This document shows, piece by piece, positions 17,324 through 26,296 of a stretch of DNA of 64,000 bases; position 1 is the stretch's first letter, and each line of letters starts with the position of its first letter. Source of the DNA: UBA4427 sp046351135 (GTDB lineage: Bacteria > Myxococcota_A > UBA9160 > UBA4427); the NCBI GenBank assembly GCA_046351135.1, contig JAXLZA010000003.1:434001-498000 (forward strand), read 5' to 3'. The notes under the pieces are model-generated. The model was not told the origin of the DNA. It did not search any database and saw only the letters and a program-made list of their open reading frames with translations. The position numbers were made by a program, and so were the translations under genes.

Positions 17324-17341
17324 ACGACGGACGTCGGACGC

Positions 17342-18475
17342 ATGAGCGGGGAACGAGCCGGAGGGAAGCAGGACCAGCCGGCCGAGCCCTCGAGCGCCGT
17401 TCCGCCGGGCCGAGGCCGCGGGATCGCGGTCTGCGTGCTCGGGCTGATGGTGCTGCTGCAGGGGCTCGAGGCGATCCCGTTCCAGGCCGACGCGCGCGCC
17501 TTCGTCTTCGATCGCTACCAGCGCATCATTCCGCGGCCGCGCCGATCCTCGCCGGTCGTGATCGTCGACATCGACGAGGCGAGCCTCGAGCGATTCGGGC
17601 AGTGGCCCTGGCCGCGCAGCCTGCTCGCGCGGCTCCTCGCGGAGATCGAGGCCCGCGGTCCCGCGGCGATCGGTCTCGACATGTTGATGCCCGAGAGCGA
17701 TCGGAGCTCGCCCTGCGACGCGGCCCGGCTCGTGCCCGAGATGGCGCCGGGTCTCGTCGAGCAGGTCTGTGCCCTGCCGAGCAACGACGAGCGGCTCGCC
17801 GCGGTGCTCGCGCAGGGCCGGGTCGCGCTCGCGATCGCGGGGACGAGCGACGGCGACGCGGCGGGCGTGCTCGCGGCGCCGATGCTCGCGATCGGCGGCG
17901 ACCCGAAGCCGCTGGTGCGCCACTTCCCGGGCGCGCTCGGGAGCCTCGACTCCCTGAACCGCGCAGCCCGGGGCCACGCGATGATCAACGGCGACGTCGA
18001 TGGCGGCTCCGGCGTCGTCCGCCGCATCCCCCTCGTCGCCACGATCGGGGACACCGTCGTCCCGACGATGGCGATCGAGCTGCTGCGCCTCGCCTCCGGC
18101 AGCCCCGCCTTCTCGGTCCACCGCTCCGCCCGGCGGATCGACGGCGTCGCGATCGGCGACCTCTTCCTTCCGACCGAGGCCGACGGCAGCCTCTGGATCC
18201 ACTACGGGCGCCACGAGTCGAACCGCTACGTCTCGGCCGCGCGCGTGCTCGACGGCCGCGTCGATCCCGGGCTGTTCGAGAGGCGCCTCGTGCTGGTCGG
18301 CGTCTCGGGCCTCGGGCTCGTCGACTTCCCGGTGAACGCCCTCGGCGAGCGGGTCCCCGGCGTCGACATGCACGCCCAGCTGATCGAGTCGATCTTCGAC
18401 GGAACGACGATCCTGCGCCCCGACTGGGCGCGCTGGGCCGAGCCGCGGCGACGGCGGGGATCGGGATCGCCCTGA
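17342..18475 (+). CDS. CHASE2 sensor domain, N-terminal part of a frameshifted SpoIIE phosphatase
   Basis: These 377 residues have an N-terminal membrane helix (GIAVCVLGLMVLLQGLEA) and a CHASE2 extracytoplasmic sensor. Signature parts are VVIVDIDEASLERFGQWPWPRSLLA, GPAAIGLDMLMPE, GVVRRIPLVA, and LVLVGVSGLGLVDFPVNALGERVPGVDMHAQLIESIFDGTTI split over the last 60 residues. The frame then closes in an Arg-rich tail. The two helices and phosphatase expected next are readable one frame away, so one base appears lost at about 18435-18455. Whether this is a real mutation or an assembly error is open. It lies 18 bp after the SDR remnant. Confidence 0.85.
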   Translation: MSGERAGGKQDQPAEPSSAVPPGRGRGIAVCVLGLMVLLQGLEAIPFQADARAFVFDRYQRIIPRPRRSSPVVIVDIDEASLERFGQWPWPRSLLARLLAEIEARGPAAIGLDMLMPESDRSSPCDAARLVPEMAPGLVEQVCALPSNDERLAAVLAQGRVALAIAGTSDGDAAGVLAAPMLAIGGDPKPLVRHFPGALGSLDSLNRAARGHAMINGDVDGGSGVVRRIPLVATIGDTVVPTMAIELLRLASGSPAFSVHRSARRIDGVAIGDLFLPTEADGSLWIHYGRHESNRYVSAARVLDGRVDPGLFERRLVLVGVSGLGLVDFPVNALGERVPGVDMHAQLIESIFDGTTILRPDWARWAEPRRRRGSGSP

Positions 18476-18501
18476 TCTTCGGGCTCGCGAGCCTCCACTC
18501 G

Positions 18502-19467
18502 ATGCTCGCGATCGGTGTGGCCCTCGCGAGCACCGTCTCGCTCTTCCTGTTCGGGCTCGGCCTCTACGCGAACCACGCGGTCCTGTTCGATCCGGCGACC
18601 TCCTCCGCGCTGCTCGTGCTGCTGCTCGGCGGCATGCTGATCCATGCGCTGCTGCGCGAGCAGATCCGTCGGCGCGCCCTCGAGGCCTCGCTCCACCGCC
18701 AGCGCGAGGCGGCCGCCCGCCTCGCCGGCGAGATGGCGGCCGCCCGCCGCATCCAGCTCGGCCTCCTGCCCGACCTCGACGCGACCTTCGCCGGCGATCC
18801 GCGCATCGACATCGCGGCGCGCATGGAGTCCGCCCGTGAGGTCGGGGGCGATCTCTACGACTGCTTCATGCTCGACGAACACCGCGCCTTCCTGCTGCTC
18901 GGCGACGTCTGCGGCAAGGGCGTCCCGGCCAGCCTCTTCATGGCGACGAGCAAGACGCTCTTCAAGAGCGTGGCGCTGCGCGACGCCGCGGATCTCGGCC
19001 GGCTCATGGCCGAGGTCAACCGCGAGATCGCGCGGGACAATCCGGAGATGCTCTTCGTGACGGTCTTCGCCGGGATCCTCGACCTGCGAACGGGCGAGCT
19101 CTGGCACGCCAACGCCGGCCACGAGAAGCCCTACGTCGCCGCGCCGGGCCGGCCGCCGCGCCGCCTCGAGGGCGCATCCGGTCCGCCTTTCGGTCTGATC
19201 GACGACGCCGAGTATCCGACGGCCCGCTACCGCCTCGCCCCCGACGAGTTCCTCTGTGTCGTCAGCGACGGCGTCGCGGAAGCGACCGATCCCGAGGCCG
19301 CCCCCTTCGGCCCGGAGCGTCTCACCGCCACCCTCGCCGGGATCCGGCCGACGCAGCGCGCCGACGACGTGCTGCGCTCGATCGTCCACGCCGTCGCGCG
19401 CTTCGCCGCCGGCAGCGAGGCCTCGGACGACGTCACGATCCTGATCGCGCGCTGGCGCCCGGCCTGA
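18502..19467 (+). CDS. SpoIIE/RsbU-type PP2C phosphatase, C-terminal part
   Basis: This is the continuation of the CHASE2 protein in the next frame; homology extends upstream to about 18440. It has two membrane helices (the first starting before 18502), a short coiled linker (LLREQIRRRALEASLHRQREAAARLAGE), then the PP2C domain: AARRIQLGLLPD, metal-binding Asp in GGDLYDCF and LLGDVCGKGVPASLFMA, VSDGVAEATD and SDDVTILIA. Such enzymes dephosphorylate anti-anti-sigma STAS proteins. A STAS and a kinase gene follow at 20878-21700. The ATG at 18502 lacks a clear ribosome site, which supports a single broken gene. Confidence 0.85.
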   Translation: MLAIGVALASTVSLFLFGLGLYANHAVLFDPATSSALLVLLLGGMLIHALLREQIRRRALEASLHRQREAAARLAGEMAAARRIQLGLLPDLDATFAGDPRIDIAARMESAREVGGDLYDCFMLDEHRAFLLLGDVCGKGVPASLFMATSKTLFKSVALRDAADLGRLMAEVNREIARDNPEMLFVTVFAGILDLRTGELWHANAGHEKPYVAAPGRPPRRLEGASGPPFGLIDDAEYPTARYRLAPDEFLCVVSDGVAEATDPEAAPFGPERLTATLAGIRPTQRADDVLRSIVHAVARFAAGSEASDDVTILIARWRPA

Positions 19468-19482
19468 TCGCGGCCGGCGGCC

Positions 19483-19514
<32 letters not shown>

Positions 19515-19515
19515 C

Positions 19516-20112
19516 CTAACGAACCTCGATCTCGACGCGGCGGTTGCGCGGCTCGTGGCGCTCGTCGGGGGTCGGGATCAGGAGCTGGCGCTCGCCGCGG
19601 CCGAGGACGGTGATGCTGGCCGCCTCGACGCCGAGCTTCTCGAGCTCGCGGCGGACCCGCTCGGCGCGGCGCATCGAGAGCGCGTCGTTGTAGGCCGGCG
19701 ACTCGGTCGTGTCCGCATGGCCGACGAGGGTCACCTCCGGCGCCGGCCGATCGATGATCTCGCGAACGATCGTCGGGAGCTCCGCCTCGGAGGCCCGCGT
19801 CATCCGGTCCGAGTCGCCGCGGAAGAAGAGCGTGTAGCGGGCCGGCCGGAGAGGCGCGGCCGCGAGCGCCGCCGCGAAGATCTTCTGGACCACCGTCGGC
19901 TCGGCCCGAACGACGCCTTCGCTCCCGGTCGCCGTCGCGACGTAGTCGCCGTGGAGGACCGTCTGGCGACCATCGCGCGTCACGACGACCGTCCCGACGC
20001 GTCCGTCGGGCTCCGGCATCACGACGTACCACTCCTTCGTCGAGGCACATCCCACGAGCAGCGAGAGCGCGAGCGTCGCGAGCGCGATCCGGAACCGGAC
20101 CCGAAGCCGCAC
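19516..20112 (-). CDS. OmpA-family lipoprotein
   Basis: This 198-residue protein has a lipoprotein signal (LALSLLVGCAS) and a C-terminal OmpA domain that binds peptidoglycan: RYTLFFRGDSDRMT, VTLVGHADTTESPAYNDALSMRRAERVRRELEKLG, and RRVEIEV at the end, with the key Asp and Arg residues in place. The start is a GTG with GGAG 8 bp before it. It begins 5 bp after the FecR gene's stop, so the two form an operon. Position between the phosphatase and the STAS gene suggests a cell-wall link to the signalling module. Confidence 0.9.
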   Translation of the reverse strand: MRLRVRFRIALATLALSLLVGCASTKEWYVVMPEPDGRVGTVVVTRDGRQTVLHGDYVATATGSEGVVRAEPTVVQKIFAAALAAAPLRPARYTLFFRGDSDRMTRASEAELPTIVREIIDRPAPEVTLVGHADTTESPAYNDALSMRRAERVRRELEKLGVEAASITVLGRGERQLLIPTPDERHEPRNRRVEIEVR

Positions 20113-20116
20113 CGCG

Positions 20117-20704
20117 CTACTCCGTCGATCCGGATCCGGCGGTCCCGGGATCCATGCCGGCGCGTCCGCCGCCCGTCGTCCCGAAACGCAGCGACTTCCA
20201 GAAGCGCGCGAACGCGGTCTCCTCGACGCGCACCGCGAACTCGGTCCCGCGCACGCCGAGCACCGCCGCCGGCGTCCGCACCTTCATCGACTCGGGATTC
20301 GCCTCGACCATCTTCCCCGCGATCGCCGACAGGGTGCCCGACTCGAGCGACACCTCGAGCTGGCCCGCGTGGGTTCCGGGATCGAAGCGGAACGTCTCGA
20401 GCGCGAGCACCGAGTCGGGCCCCGCCGACAGCATCGCGTTGTCCGCGAGGGTGAGACCGATGGATCCGTCGCGCCCCGTCACGATCCGATCCTTCTGGTA
20501 CACCGGCATCCCGACCGCGGCGACGAGCCGCTCGTCACCGCGCTCGATCACGACCTCGCCGGAGGTCGTCTTGACGAGCCCGATGCCCTCCGCGGTCGCG
20601 CGCAGCGGAGCGAGCGCGGCGACCGCCAGCGCGATCGCGAGCCCCGCCACGATCGGCGCCCAGATGGATCCCCTGCTCCGCTTCCGCCGCTCCGCCTTCA
20701 CCAC
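20117..20704 (-). CDS. FecR domain protein
   Basis: This 195-residue protein has one N-terminal membrane helix or signal (SIWAPIVAGLAIALAVAALAPLRATA) followed by a periplasmic FecR domain: GEVVIERGDERLVAAVGMPVYQKDRIVTGRDGSIGLTLADNAMLSAGPDS, split at residues 45-95, and VRTPAAVLGVRGTEFAVRV. FecR domains often relay envelope signals. The GTG at 20704 has GAGAGG upstream; the frame is open to 20869, but that region is Arg-rich and overlaps the opposite promoter. It is operonic with the OmpA lipoprotein and divergent from the STAS gene. Confidence 0.87.
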   Translation of the reverse strand: MVKAERRKRSRGSIWAPIVAGLAIALAVAALAPLRATAEGIGLVKTTSGEVVIERGDERLVAAVGMPVYQKDRIVTGRDGSIGLTLADNAMLSAGPDSVLALETFRFDPGTHAGQLEVSLESGTLSAIAGKMVEANPESMKVRTPAAVLGVRGTEFAVRVEETAFARFWKSLRFGTTGGGRAGMDPGTAGSGSTE

Positions 20705-20877
20705 CTCGCCATCCTCTCTTCCGCCGGATCCGCTCGGACATCGCGCTCGTTCTGCCTGCGACCTGCCGGTGCGCCGGCTAGGACACAAGGGCGGGCGCGT
20801 CCATGCGACGCGCCTCTTTCGCTTTCGCCTAACTCGCTTCCCGACGATCGCCCGAGCCTGTGTTAGCATGTTTCGTC

Positions 20878-21216
20878 ATGGAATTTCAGATGACCGATCT
20901 CGGTGCCGCCAACAAGCTCGCCCTGCAAGGTCGACTCGACGCGACGGGCGTCGCGGAGATCGAGCTGAAGTTCACGGCGAGCGTCGTCCCCGCCGCCAAG
21001 CACGCGATTCTCGATCTGTCGGGCGTCGAGTTCGTCTCCTCGATGGGGATCCGCCTGCTCATCATGACGGCCCGCTCCCTGCGCTCGAAGAAGGCGAAGC
21101 TGGTCGTGTTCGGCGCCCGGCCGCTCGTGCGGGAATCGCTCGAGAGCGTCGCGATCGGCTCGCTCGTGCCCTTCGCCGCGAGCGAGGCCGACGCGCTGAG
21201 CCTGCTGGGGTCGTGA
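20878..21216 (+). CDS. STAS-domain anti-anti-sigma factor
   Basis: This 112-residue STAS protein has the signature HAILDLSGVEFVSSMGIRLLI with the phosphorylatable Ser at SS-M-G. In partner switching, an RsbW-type kinase phosphorylates this Ser and an SpoIIE-type phosphatase removes the phosphate; the bare form then sequesters the kinase. Kinase and phosphatase genes are both beside it. The ATG at 20878 fits the usual STAS start. It is 31 bp upstream of the kinase gene. Confidence 0.92.
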   Translation: MEFQMTDLGAANKLALQGRLDATGVAEIELKFTASVVPAAKHAILDLSGVEFVSSMGIRLLIMTARSLRSKKAKLVVFGARPLVRESLESVAIGSLVPFAASEADALSLLGS

Positions 21217-21247
21217 AGCCGGAACGCGCCGGGAGGATGCGCGTCTG

Positions 21248-21700
21248 ATGGACGACGGGACCGTGCGCTGCGAGGTCGCCGACGGCCGAATCGCGATCCA
21301 GCTCGACGCCGACCTGCGGTCCTTCGAGGCGGCGCGCCTGCGCTTGCGGTCCTTCCTCGAGGACGGCGGCGCCAGCGAGCGGGCGATCCATCGCAGCGAG
21401 CTCGTCTTCGAGGAGGTCTGCGTCAACGTCATCCGACACGCCTATCCCGGTCGCCGCGCCGGCTCCCGCCCGATCCATGCCGAGGCCCGCATCGCCGACG
21501 ACGACATCGTCCTCACGATCGAGGACGAGGGCCTGGCCTTCGATCCCACCGCCGCACCGCCCCACGTCCCCGCCACTTCCCTCGACGACGCCCGGGTCGG
21601 CGGCCGCGGCATCGCGCTGACCCGTCTCTGGACGCGCCGCATGAGCTACGCCCGCGCGGGTGACCGCAATCGGATGACGCTGGTCGTCGCCCTGCGCTGA
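21248..21700 (+). CDS. RsbW-like anti-sigma serine kinase (HATPase)
   Basis: This 150-residue single-domain GHKL ATPase has an N-box FEEVCVNVIRHAYPG, G1 box LTIEDEGLAFDP and G2 box RVGGRGIALTRLWTRRM, all needed for ATP binding. This is the size and motif set of RsbW/SpoIIAB relatives that hold a sigma factor or other target and phosphorylate a STAS partner. No sigma factor gene is in the window, so the output is unknown. It probably is co-transcribed with the STAS gene. Confidence 0.9.
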   Translation: MDDGTVRCEVADGRIAIQLDADLRSFEAARLRLRSFLEDGGASERAIHRSELVFEEVCVNVIRHAYPGRRAGSRPIHAEARIADDDIVLTIEDEGLAFDPTAAPPHVPATSLDDARVGGRGIALTRLWTRRMSYARAGDRNRMTLVVALR

Positions 21701-21786
21701 CGGCACAGCCCGCCCGCCTCCGTCCCGTCCGGTCGCCGCGGGCCGGCCGCCGCGAACGGATCGCGCTGGGCTCCGGACCGCCTCGC

Positions 21787-22779
21787 CTAATCGACGAACG
21801 TCCGCATCAGCGCGGAGCCGACGTTCGAGCACTCGAAGACGTGGAGGCCGAGCTCGTCCGCGAGGTCCTTGAACGCGGCGAGCCCGCGCACCGAGTTGCC
21901 CTTGGCGTCGAGGCGCGGCGAGAAGGTGCCGATGCCGATCTGGCGATTGACGACGCCGACGATGCCGCCGCCGACGCCGCTCTTGGCAGGGACGCCGACG
22001 TCGTAGGCCCAGTTGCCCGAGTAGTCGTACATGCCGCAGGAGAACATGACGGCGAGCGTGTTGCGGACCGCCATGAGATCGAAGACCTGCTCCCCCGTCT
22101 CCGGGTTCTCGCCGATGTGGGCGAGCGTCGCGCCCATGCGCGCGAGGTCGGCGGCGGTGACCAGGATCGAGCACTGGCGGAAGTAGAGGTCGACGGCCTC
22201 CTCGACCGGGCTCGCGAGCGCCCCGACGTTGCGCAGCAGATGACCGATCGCGCGGTTGCGGTGGCCCGTCTCCGCTTCGGAGCGATAGACGGCCTCGTCC
22301 ATCGCGAGCCGCCGGCCCGCCGCCTTCGAGAGCCGGTCGAGGATCAGCTCGAAGGCCCCCTCGCCGGCGACGTCGCGGATGATGCCGCTGACGGTGATCG
22401 CGCCCGCGTTGACCATCGGGTTGAAGGGGCGGTTGGTATGCGGATCGAAGACGATGGCGTTGAAGGCGTCGCCGCTCGGCTCGACGCCGACGCGCTCGAG
22501 CACGGCATCGCGGCCGACGAGCTCGAGGGCCAGGCAGTAGACGAAGGCCTTCGAGACCGACTGGATCGTGAAGGGATGGTCGGTGTCGCCGATCGTGAAG
22601 ATCTTGCCGCCGGTCGTGGCCAGCGCGAGGCCGAAGCGATTCGGCTCGACCGAGGCGAGCTCGGGGATGTAGTCGGCGAGCGCCCCGCCGGTGTTCGGCG
22701 CGTGGCGCGCATGCACCGAGGCCAGCACTTCGTCGATCCACGGCGGGACGTTCGGGGCGCTCTTCGCCTCGGCTTCCAT
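21787..22779 (-). CDS. glsA: Glutaminase A
   Basis: This 330-residue enzyme hydrolyses glutamine to glutamate and ammonia and belongs to the serine-dependent beta-lactamase-like fold. The catalytic SxxK is FTIQSVSKAFVYCLALE. Other family blocks are GKIFTIGDTDHPF, FNPMVNAGAI, CSILVTAADLARMGATLA, and PAKSGVGGGIVGVV near the C-terminus. The length is close to the usual 305-330 residues. The ATG at 22779 was chosen because the family starts near there; the frame is open further upstream. Neighbours are unrelated. Confidence 0.95.
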   Translation of the reverse strand: MEAEAKSAPNVPPWIDEVLASVHARHAPNTGGALADYIPELASVEPNRFGLALATTGGKIFTIGDTDHPFTIQSVSKAFVYCLALELVGRDAVLERVGVEPSGDAFNAIVFDPHTNRPFNPMVNAGAITVSGIIRDVAGEGAFELILDRLSKAAGRRLAMDEAVYRSEAETGHRNRAIGHLLRNVGALASPVEEAVDLYFRQCSILVTAADLARMGATLAHIGENPETGEQVFDLMAVRNTLAVMFSCGMYDYSGNWAYDVGVPAKSGVGGGIVGVVNRQIGIGTFSPRLDAKGNSVRGLAAFKDLADELGLHVFECSNVGSALMRTFVD

Positions 22780-22995
22780 TGCGACTCCGAACCACGGCGC
22801 AGGCCGTGCCCTGCCGGGATCGCGGGCTGCCCGAAACGAGGCAGACCGTGCCCGGGAGATGAGCAACCGCGCCGGCTGTGAGCCAGCACGGACGCGTTTT
22901 CCGTGAATACAGCAAGTGGCGTGCCGGAAATGGATCGGATTCAGCGCAGCTCGAGGCCGGCGAGAGCAGCGGGATCGTGCCCCGTTCGTACCCCG

Positions 22996-23745
22996 TCAGC
23001 CGCGACGGCGTGCGGCCATCGCCGCGAGGCCGAGGCCGAGGAGCAGCGCGGTGCCGGGCTCGGGGGCGACGGTGAAGGGGCTGAAGTTGTTGAAGGCGAG
23101 GCCGACGCCGCTGGCCTTCGTCCCGATGAAGGTCAGTCGGACCTTGTCGACACCGGCAGGCAGTCCGCTGAAGACGAAGGTCCACGGCGCCGAGTCGAGC
23201 GTCGAGTCGATGCCGGCCGGCGAGCTCTGGGTCGCGAGCAGGTTGTTCGCCGCGTCGAGGACGTCGACCTGCCACTGTTCGGTCGCCGTGGGACTGCCGT
23301 CGATGTCCCAGATCTCGCCGGAGAGCGCCGAGATCGCGAGCGTGGTGTTGTAATCGATGATGAAGGGCGCCGGCACGGCGCCCGGCTGCAGCGGGCGCAG
23401 GAAGAAATCGCCGAGCTGGGCGGCATAGCCCGCCGCCGGGATGTCGCCCTGGAGCAGGCCGTTGTTGACCCACCCGTCGAGGGCATCGTCGCCCGCGGCC
23501 TCGAGCACGGGCAGGCCGTCGACCCCCGGATCGAAGACGTCGTTGAGGTTCGCGTCGAAGAAGAATCGGACCGAGCCGGGCCCCGCGATCGGATACGGGT
23601 TGGCGAGGATGCCGTCGTCGACGGGCGTGAGGCCGCCCGGGGTCGTCTCGAAGTCGATCAGCTGGGCGCGCACCGCCGCCGCCGGGAGGAGCGTGAGCGC
23701 GACGAACAGGATCCGGGACGCGATCCGGGACGCAGAAAGGCGCAT
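22996..23745 (-). CDS. PEP-CTERM sorting domain protein
   Basis: This 249-residue exported protein has signal peptide RILFVALTLLPAAAVRAQ, a passenger with Asp-rich turns (FFFDANLNDVFDPGVDG, DGWVNNGLLQGD) and a beta-rich C-terminal half, and the sorting signal VAPEPGTALLLGLGLAAMAARRRG at the very end. GGGGGAG precedes the ATG. No catalytic motif is seen; a calcium-binding or matrix role is possible but unproven. It is divergent from the ParB-like gene across a 77-bp gap. Confidence 0.87.
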   Translation of the reverse strand: MRLSASRIASRILFVALTLLPAAAVRAQLIDFETTPGGLTPVDDGILANPYPIAGPGSVRFFFDANLNDVFDPGVDGLPVLEAAGDDALDGWVNNGLLQGDIPAAGYAAQLGDFFLRPLQPGAVPAPFIIDYNTTLAISALSGEIWDIDGSPTATEQWQVDVLDAANNLLATQSSPAGIDSTLDSAPWTFVFSGLPAGVDKVRLTFIGTKASGVGLAFNNFSPFTVAPEPGTALLLGLGLAAMAARRRG

Positions 23746-23822
23746 GCTGAGCTCCCCCTTCCCAAGGTAAGCTGCCGTGCGACCATCCTACGCGCCGACG
23801 CGAGCGGGAGTCAATCGAAATC

Positions 23823-24905
23823 ATGGCCGCCAGGAAGTCGACTTCGAAGCCGGACGCGAAGGGCGCTGCAAAAGGCGCCGCCAGGAGCCCCACGAAGGAC
23901 GCCGCCCGGAAGGCCGCGCGGCGCGCCACGCCGGCGAAGCGGGCGGCGAGCGCGCGCAAGCGCCTGACGCCCGCGCGCGAGGCCCGCGGCCTCGCCGCCG
24001 GCGAGGTCGCGCTCGCCCTCGACGCCGAGGCGGTCGCACCGCTCGTCGGCGAGATCGGGCGGGCCGGTGGAGCCGCGCTCACCGCCTATCGCGAGCCCCT
24101 CTCCGGCAAGCCGATCGTCTTCGCCGTCCTGCCCCGGGACGCCGTCGAGCCGACGCCCTTCCAGCGCGATCTCTCGCCGACCCACGCGAAGCGCCTCGCC
24201 CAGAAGATCGACGAGGCGGGGGCGTTCCTCGATCCGATCATCGTGGTGCGCGGCGCCTCCGGCGGCTTCTGGACGCCGAACGGCCGCCATCGCCTCGCCG
24301 CCGCGAAGGTCCTCGGCATGCGCCAGATCTCGGCCCTCGTCTCCCCGGACGAGGAGCTCGCCTTCCGCATCCTCGCCCTCAACACGGAGAAGGCCCACAA
24401 CGTCCGCGACCGCGCGATGGAGGTCATCCGCATGGCGCGGGCCCTCGCGAAGCGCGAGCCGAAGACGAAGGAGAGCGAGTTCGCGGCCCAGTTCGAGAGC
24501 CCCGAGCTGCTGACCCTCGGCATCGCCTTCGAGCACGAGACACGCTTCGCGGCCGGTGCCTATGCGCCCTTCCTGCGCAAGGTCGATCGCTTCGCCGCGC
24601 GCCCCCTCGCCGTCGCGCTGCGCGAACGCGAGGGCCAGGCGTCGCGGCTCCTCGCGATCGACGCCGAGGTCCGCAAGATCGTCGCGAAGCTCGAGGCGCG
24701 CGGCTTCAAGTCGCCCTATCTGCGGACCTTCGTCGTCGCGCGCTGCAATCCCGTCCGCTTCGTCAAGGCGAAGAAGGGCGACACGGCGCCGCCGATGCCG
24801 GTGAACGAGGCGCTGACGCGCATGCTCGGCGCGGCGAAGAAGTTCGACGTGGCGACGGTGCGGCAGCAGGATCTCGCCCTCGTCGCGGCGGTGGCGAGTG
24901 ATTAG
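23823..24905 (+). CDS. ParB/Srx-fold nuclease-like protein
   Basis: This 360-residue protein has a Lys/Ala/Arg-rich N-terminal 55 residues, probably disordered and DNA-binding, followed by a ParB N-terminal-like domain: EPTPFQRDLSPTHAKRLAQKIDEAG, DPIIVVRG, FWTPNGRHRLAAAKVLGM. The GRHRLAA box is the CTP/phosphate-binding motif of ParB/Srx proteins. There is no ParA beside it and no centromere-like repeats, so a chromosome segregation role is unlikely. The C-terminal part (residues 200-340) matches nothing I recognise. It may be a regulator or nuclease. Confidence 0.8.
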   Translation: MAARKSTSKPDAKGAAKGAARSPTKDAARKAARRATPAKRAASARKRLTPAREARGLAAGEVALALDAEAVAPLVGEIGRAGGAALTAYREPLSGKPIVFAVLPRDAVEPTPFQRDLSPTHAKRLAQKIDEAGAFLDPIIVVRGASGGFWTPNGRHRLAAAKVLGMRQISALVSPDEELAFRILALNTEKAHNVRDRAMEVIRMARALAKREPKTKESEFAAQFESPELLTLGIAFEHETRFAAGAYAPFLRKVDRFAARPLAVALREREGQASRLLAIDAEVRKIVAKLEARGFKSPYLRTFVVARCNPVRFVKAKKGDTAPPMPVNEALTRMLGAAKKFDVATVRQQDLALVAAVASD

Positions 24906-25010
24906 GCGACCCACGAGACGAACGACCCGCGATGCGATCGGGCGGACGATCGGACGAAAGATCGGACGAGCGGCCCGGCGATCCAACCCGCACGCGCGGA
25001 GGAGAGAGCG

Positions 25011-26033
25011 ATGATCCGACCCGATTGGCTGGCGAAGACGATCGAAGCGCCCCTCGAGCCCGAGCTGCCGATCGTCGACCCGCATCATCATCTCTGGGAC
25101 ATGGATCCGGAGAGCTGGGGCCGCTACCTGCCCGACGACCTGCTGGCCGACACGACGGCGGGCCACCGCATCGTCGGCACCGTCTTCGTCGACTGCCAGA
25201 CGATGTACCGCGAGTCCGGCCCCGAGGCGCTGCGCCCGGTCGGCGAGACCGAGTACGTCGAGTCGGTCGCGAATCGCTTCCGGCGCGAGCGCGGCGAGCG
25301 GCCCGGCATCTGCGCCGGGATCGTGAGCCACGCGAACCTGCTGCTGGGCGATCGCGTCGCCGAGACCCTCGAGGCCCACGTCGCCGCCTCACCGCGCTTC
25401 CGCGGCATCCGTCACTCGACCGCCTGGGACGCCTTCCCCGGCGCGCTCCACGCCGGCTCGACCTCGACCCCGGGCATGCTCCTCGACCCGGTCTTCCAGG
25501 CGGGCTTCGCGCGACTCGGGCCGCTCGGTCTGTCCTTCGACGCGTGGCTCTACCACCCGCAGATCCCGGAGCTGACGCGCCTCGCCCGGCGCTTCCCCGG
25601 GACGACGATCGTGCTCGATCATCTCGGCGGGCCCCTCGGCGTCGGGCCCTATGCGGGCCGCCAGGAGGCGATCCGGGAAGAGTGGAAGCGGAGCCTCGCC
25701 GAGCTCGCGGAGTCCCCGAACGTCTTCGTGAAGCTCGGCGGGCTCGTGATGGAGCCGATGGGCCTGGGCTTCAGCGCCCGCCCCGCCCCGCCCGGCTCGG
25801 AGGACCTCGCGCGGGAGACGCGCGACTACCATCTCTGGGCGATCGACCGCTTCGGCCCGGAGCGCTGCATGTTCGAGAGCAACTTCCCCGTCGACAAGCT
25901 GGCCTGCTCCTACGTCGTGCTCTGGAACGCCTTCAAGCGGATCAGCCAGGGCTTCGCGCCGAACGAACGCAGCGCGCTCTTCAGTGGCACCGCCGTCCGC
26001 GCCTATCGCCTCGAGGCCGTCGCGCCGCGCTGA
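25011..26033 (+). CDS. Amidohydrolase family 2 (TIM-barrel hydrolase)
   Basis: This 340-residue metal-dependent hydrolase or decarboxylase has the N-terminal metal motif PIVDPHHHLWDM (HxH type), a middle segment FRGIRHSTAWD, the strand TTIVLDHLGGPLG with a metal His, and CMFESNFPVDK carrying the family's late acidic site (SNFP in place of the common SDFP). Substrates in the family include lactones and aromatic acids. GGAGGAG precedes the ATG. It is upstream of the FadL-like porin on the same strand, with a 263-bp gap. Confidence 0.9.
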   Translation: MIRPDWLAKTIEAPLEPELPIVDPHHHLWDMDPESWGRYLPDDLLADTTAGHRIVGTVFVDCQTMYRESGPEALRPVGETEYVESVANRFRRERGERPGICAGIVSHANLLLGDRVAETLEAHVAASPRFRGIRHSTAWDAFPGALHAGSTSTPGMLLDPVFQAGFARLGPLGLSFDAWLYHPQIPELTRLARRFPGTTIVLDHLGGPLGVGPYAGRQEAIREEWKRSLAELAESPNVFVKLGGLVMEPMGLGFSARPAPPGSEDLARETRDYHLWAIDRFGPERCMFESNFPVDKLACSYVVLWNAFKRISQGFAPNERSALFSGTAVRAYRLEAVAPR

Positions 26034-26296
26034 GCAGGCCGGCGCGCCTGATCCGTCCCGTAGCCCGGCACGCCGGCGTCGAGGACGTGCACCCCGAGCT
26101 CGCCGTCGAGGCGCTCCGAAAACCGACGGCGAATACCCTCGGCAAGAGCCGAGCGCCCTGCCCCCTGCGCCCTGCCCCTGCCCCCTGCCCGGCGGTCGCG
26201 CGACCGGACCGGCGCCCGGGCCCGGTGTGCCGGAGTCGGCCTTAATTCCCCCGGCGCGCCGGCCGAATAGTCCCCGACAACGGGAGGGAAGAGACC

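Noticed and set aside
15067..18430. Very long plus-strand frame running through P450, SDR and CHASE2 genes
   Set aside because: Only its end (after about 18440) has real coding, the phosphatase; the rest is Arg/Pro/Ala-rich out-of-frame translation.
23823..24905. Chromosome partition locus around the ParB-like gene
   Set aside because: No ParA gene, no parS-like palindromes, and the N-terminus and C-terminus do not match chromosomal ParB.
26156..26200. CCCTGCCC-type repeats before the FadL gene, considered as a CRISPR or operator array
   Set aside because: Units are short and irregular with no spacers; plain low-complexity sequence.
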